This document shows, piece by piece, positions 7,433-8,572 of a stretch of DNA of 8,572 bases. Source of the DNA: Phycisphaerales bacterium UBA1845 (GTDB taxonomy: Bacteria; Planctomycetota; Phycisphaerae; UBA1845); assembly GCA_002338715.1 (NCBI GenBank), contig DDIR01000046.1:1-8572 (forward strand), read 5' to 3'. Within the stretch, counting starts at the first letter, position 1. Each line of letters opens with the position of its first letter. The position numbers were made by a program, and so were the translations under genes. The notes below the pieces were generated by a model. It ran no database searches, was not told the origin of the DNA, and saw only the letters and a list, made by a program, of their open reading frames with translations.

Positions 7433-7953
7433 TCAACAAAACCCAGTTGGGTCGCCGCTTCCAGGAGACGTTCGTAGGCGGCGTTCAATCCGTCCGGAAT
7501 GACCCGCGTCGCACCCAAGACGGCCATAAAATTGGTGTCGCCATTCCATCGGGGAACAATGTGATAGTGCAGGTGATCGGGGACGCCCGCACCGGCGCAT
7601 CGCCCGAGGTTGCATCCGATGTTGAATCCGTCTGCATTGAACGCGGTCCGCACGACTTTCACTGCGTCGTAGGTCAGCTTGGTCAGTTCGTGGTGTTCTT
7701 CGATGGGAAAATCGGATGGGTCGCCGCTGTGACGCCGGGGGGCGATGAGCAGGTGACCGTTGGTGTACGGAAAGCGGTTGAGCATCACCAACGCGCCTTC
7801 GGTTCGCCAGAGGACGTGATGGCTTTGGTCGTCAGTGGGGTTTTCAAAATAGGCGCAGAAAAAGCACCCCGATTCGCCGATCACGTCGTCGCCGAGCGAT
7901 CGGATGTACTCCATCCGCCAGGGGGCCCAGATGTTCTCGTTGAATTCGGCCAT
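7429..7953 (-). CDS. HIT-family protein, Ap4A phosphorylase/hydrolase-like
   Basis: With the ATG at 7953 the protein has 174 residues, normal for single-domain HIT proteins. The histidine triad is intact: DHLHYHIVPRW, with His127, His129 and His131; His129 is the expected nucleophile that forms the nucleotidyl-enzyme intermediate. Upstream lie ENIWAPWRMEYI (6-17), the CxxC pair Cys30/Cys33 in CFFCAY (probable zinc ligands), LNRFPYTNGHLLIAPRRH (58-75) and NLGRCAGAG (115-123), followed by GDTNFM. This pattern resembles bacterial HIT proteins that cleave diadenosine tetraphosphate or related nucleotides, but the exact substrate is not decided by sequence. The frame is also open to a TTG at 8007; I prefer the ATG because family members begin close to the WAPWRMEYI segment and because a putative promoter overlaps the longer start. 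The TGA stop overlaps the dgt TTG start by four bases, so the two genes are probably one operon. Confidence 0.93.
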   Translation of the reverse strand: MAEFNENIWAPWRMEYIRSLGDDVIGESGCFFCAYFENPTDDQSHHVLWRTEGALVMLNRFPYTNGHLLIAPRRHSGDPSDFPIEEHHELTKLTYDAVKVVRTAFNADGFNIGCNLGRCAGAGVPDHLHYHIVPRWNGDTNFMAVLGATRVIPDGLNAAYERLLEAATQLGFVD

Positions 7954-7978
7954 CGCGTTCCCGATCTTCTCCGCCAAG

Positions 7979-8007
7979 AGTCTAGCTGCATCGCACACGG
8001 GCGACAA
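7979..8007 (-). promoter_or_regulatory. Putative sigma-70-like promoter of the HIT-dgt pair
   Basis: Read on the minus strand, TTGTCG (8007-8002) and TAGACT (7984-7979) match the -35 and -10 consensus at four of six positions each, with a 17-base spacer. Transcription would begin near 7972, just upstream of the HIT ATG at 7953 and downstream of the alternative TTG at 8007. Four-of-six matches occur by chance, so this rests on spacing and position. Confidence 0.3.
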
Positions 8008-8017
8008 CGGTCCTGCC

Positions 8018-8046
8018 TTTGCAATCAGTACATTTGAGGATACACT
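8018..8046 (+). promoter_or_regulatory. Putative sigma-70-like promoter of the right-edge lipoprotein gene
   Basis: TTTGCA (8018-8023) and TACACT (8041-8046) each match the -35 and -10 consensus at four of six positions, with a 17-base spacer. Transcription would begin near 8053, leaving a leader of about 20 bases before the ATG at 8073. Its -35 lies ten bases from the putative -35 of the divergent HIT promoter. Confidence 0.3.
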
Positions 8047-8072
8047 CCATTTTCACCATAGAGATAACTCAC

Positions 8073-8572
8073 ATGAGCAAACTTAATCATCGAAACTGGA
8101 TCCTCGTGGGCATGTTGGCCAGCCTTTCCGGCACGCTCGCTGGCTGCAAAGAAAACGCCCGGTTGGCCGACCACGAAGTCCGCGCCCGTGAGGTGCAGAC
8201 CATCGAGGCCTACGGTCACGTGCTCGATCAGACCGCGTCGCCCAGCGATGTGGTGTTCGTTTTCGTCAAAGCCGTTCTCGATGACTACGATGCCGGCAAC
8301 GATATCGCCAAGCGTGAGCAGGCGTTCGACATTCAACTCGGAACGCTCGCGACCGAGCGCATCAAGAAAGAAGTCTCACGCAACGCCCAGAACGAACAGC
8401 AGGTTCTCGATAGCTTTTTCATCGCGGTTCGGCGGTTCGCCCCGGTCCTTGGGCACTACCGCGAGACGTTCCGCGAAAGCTATGAATCCCTGACCGCCCG
8501 CATGTTTGCGGCGGAGCGAGGCGGCAAGGAAGGATCTGCGGCGGTCGTGCTGATGAACCTCGACCACCCCGA
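8073..8572 (+). CDS. Unrecognised lipoprotein, N-terminal part
   Basis: The frame opens at the ATG at 8073 and runs off the right edge without a stop, giving 166 residues. The N-terminus is a textbook lipoprotein signal: Lys3 and Arg7, a hydrophobic stretch WILVGMLASLSGTL, then the lipobox LAGC with Cys25 as the lipidated residue. The residue after Cys is Lys, not Asp, so the E. coli rule would predict the outer membrane, if it holds here. The mature part appears mostly helical and highly charged, with a segment SPSDVVFVFVKAVLDDYDAG (56-75), a helical section at about 76-150, and the start of a hydrophobic strand, AAVVLMNL (156-163). The opening helix followed by a strand faintly recalls small NTF2/SnoaL-like folds, but I do not recognise the family and assign no function. 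A weak GAG at 8061-8063 lies nine bases before the ATG. The gene is divergent from the HIT gene. Confidence 0.82.
   Translation, partial: MSKLNHRNWILVGMLASLSGTLAGCKENARLADHEVRAREVQTIEAYGHVLDQTASPSDVVFVFVKAVLDDYDAGNDIAKREQAFDIQLGTLATERIKKEVSRNAQNEQQVLDSFFIAVRRFAPVLGHYRETFRESYESLTARMFAAERGGKEGSAAVVLMNLDHP

Noticed and set aside
7954..8007. N-terminal extension of the HIT protein from the TTG at 8007 (18 extra residues)
   Set aside because: Family members begin near the WAPWRMEYI segment, an ATG is available at 7953, and the extension covers a plausible promoter.
7447..8037. Plus-strand frame of 196 codons opposite the HIT gene
   Set aside because: It is a shadow of the HIT gene, whose histidine triad and zinc motif are intact on the minus strand.
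1..8572. CRISPR array, tRNA, rRNA, insertion sequence or phage genes
   Set aside because: No regularly spaced direct repeats, cloverleaf-like sequence, transposase or integrase motif, or terminal inverted repeats were seen by reading.

Overview
The window reads as ordinary chromosome from a bacterium with a two-membrane envelope. A planctomycete (Planctomycetota) or a close relative is the best guess. This is inferred from style, not from a marker gene: a large secreted mosaic protein, an integrin-like FG-GAP protein, a TPR-array lipoprotein with a Ser/Thr/Pro tether, and its C-terminal TPR of the 'DTLA-AYA-AGRFD-A' kind, which is common in that phylum. The DNA is moderately GC-rich and even in composition. 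I see no insertion sequence, phage gene, tRNA, rRNA or CRISPR array.

Layout, left to right. (1) Positions 1-791, plus strand: the C-terminal part of an FG-GAP/beta-propeller protein that enters from the left edge. (2) 859-3615, plus: a 918-residue secreted protein with a signal peptide, a Ser/Gly linker, a carbohydrate-binding-like beta-sandwich, an Ig-like domain, a glycosidase-like TIM barrel with doubtful catalytic residues, and C-terminal beta-domains. (3) 3772-6213, plus: an 813-residue TPR lipoprotein. (4) 6233-7432, minus: a dGTPase-family HD dNTP triphosphohydrolase (dgt), convergent with the TPR gene across a gap of 19 bases. (5) 7429-7953, minus: a HIT-family nucleotide phosphorylase/hydrolase overlapping dgt by 4 bases. 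(6) 8073 to the right edge, plus: the N-terminal 166 residues of an unrecognised lipoprotein, divergent from the HIT gene.

Two functional themes appear. Genes 1, 2, 3 and 6 encode exported or lipid-anchored envelope proteins, probably for surface binding, scaffolding or carbohydrate interaction. Genes 5 and 4 form a tight cytoplasmic pair acting on nucleotides, one on dinucleoside polyphosphate or AMP-linked substrates and one on dNTPs. Their TTGA stop/start overlap makes co-translation likely. The 119-base gap between the HIT gene and the right-hand lipoprotein carries plausible back-to-back sigma-70-like promoters.

I did not find a clearly new system such as a defence island, retroelement or unusual RNA. 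The items most worth a second look are the 918-residue mosaic protein with its altered active-site motif, the HIT-dgt coupling with a forced non-ATG start, and the unrecognised lipoprotein at the right edge.
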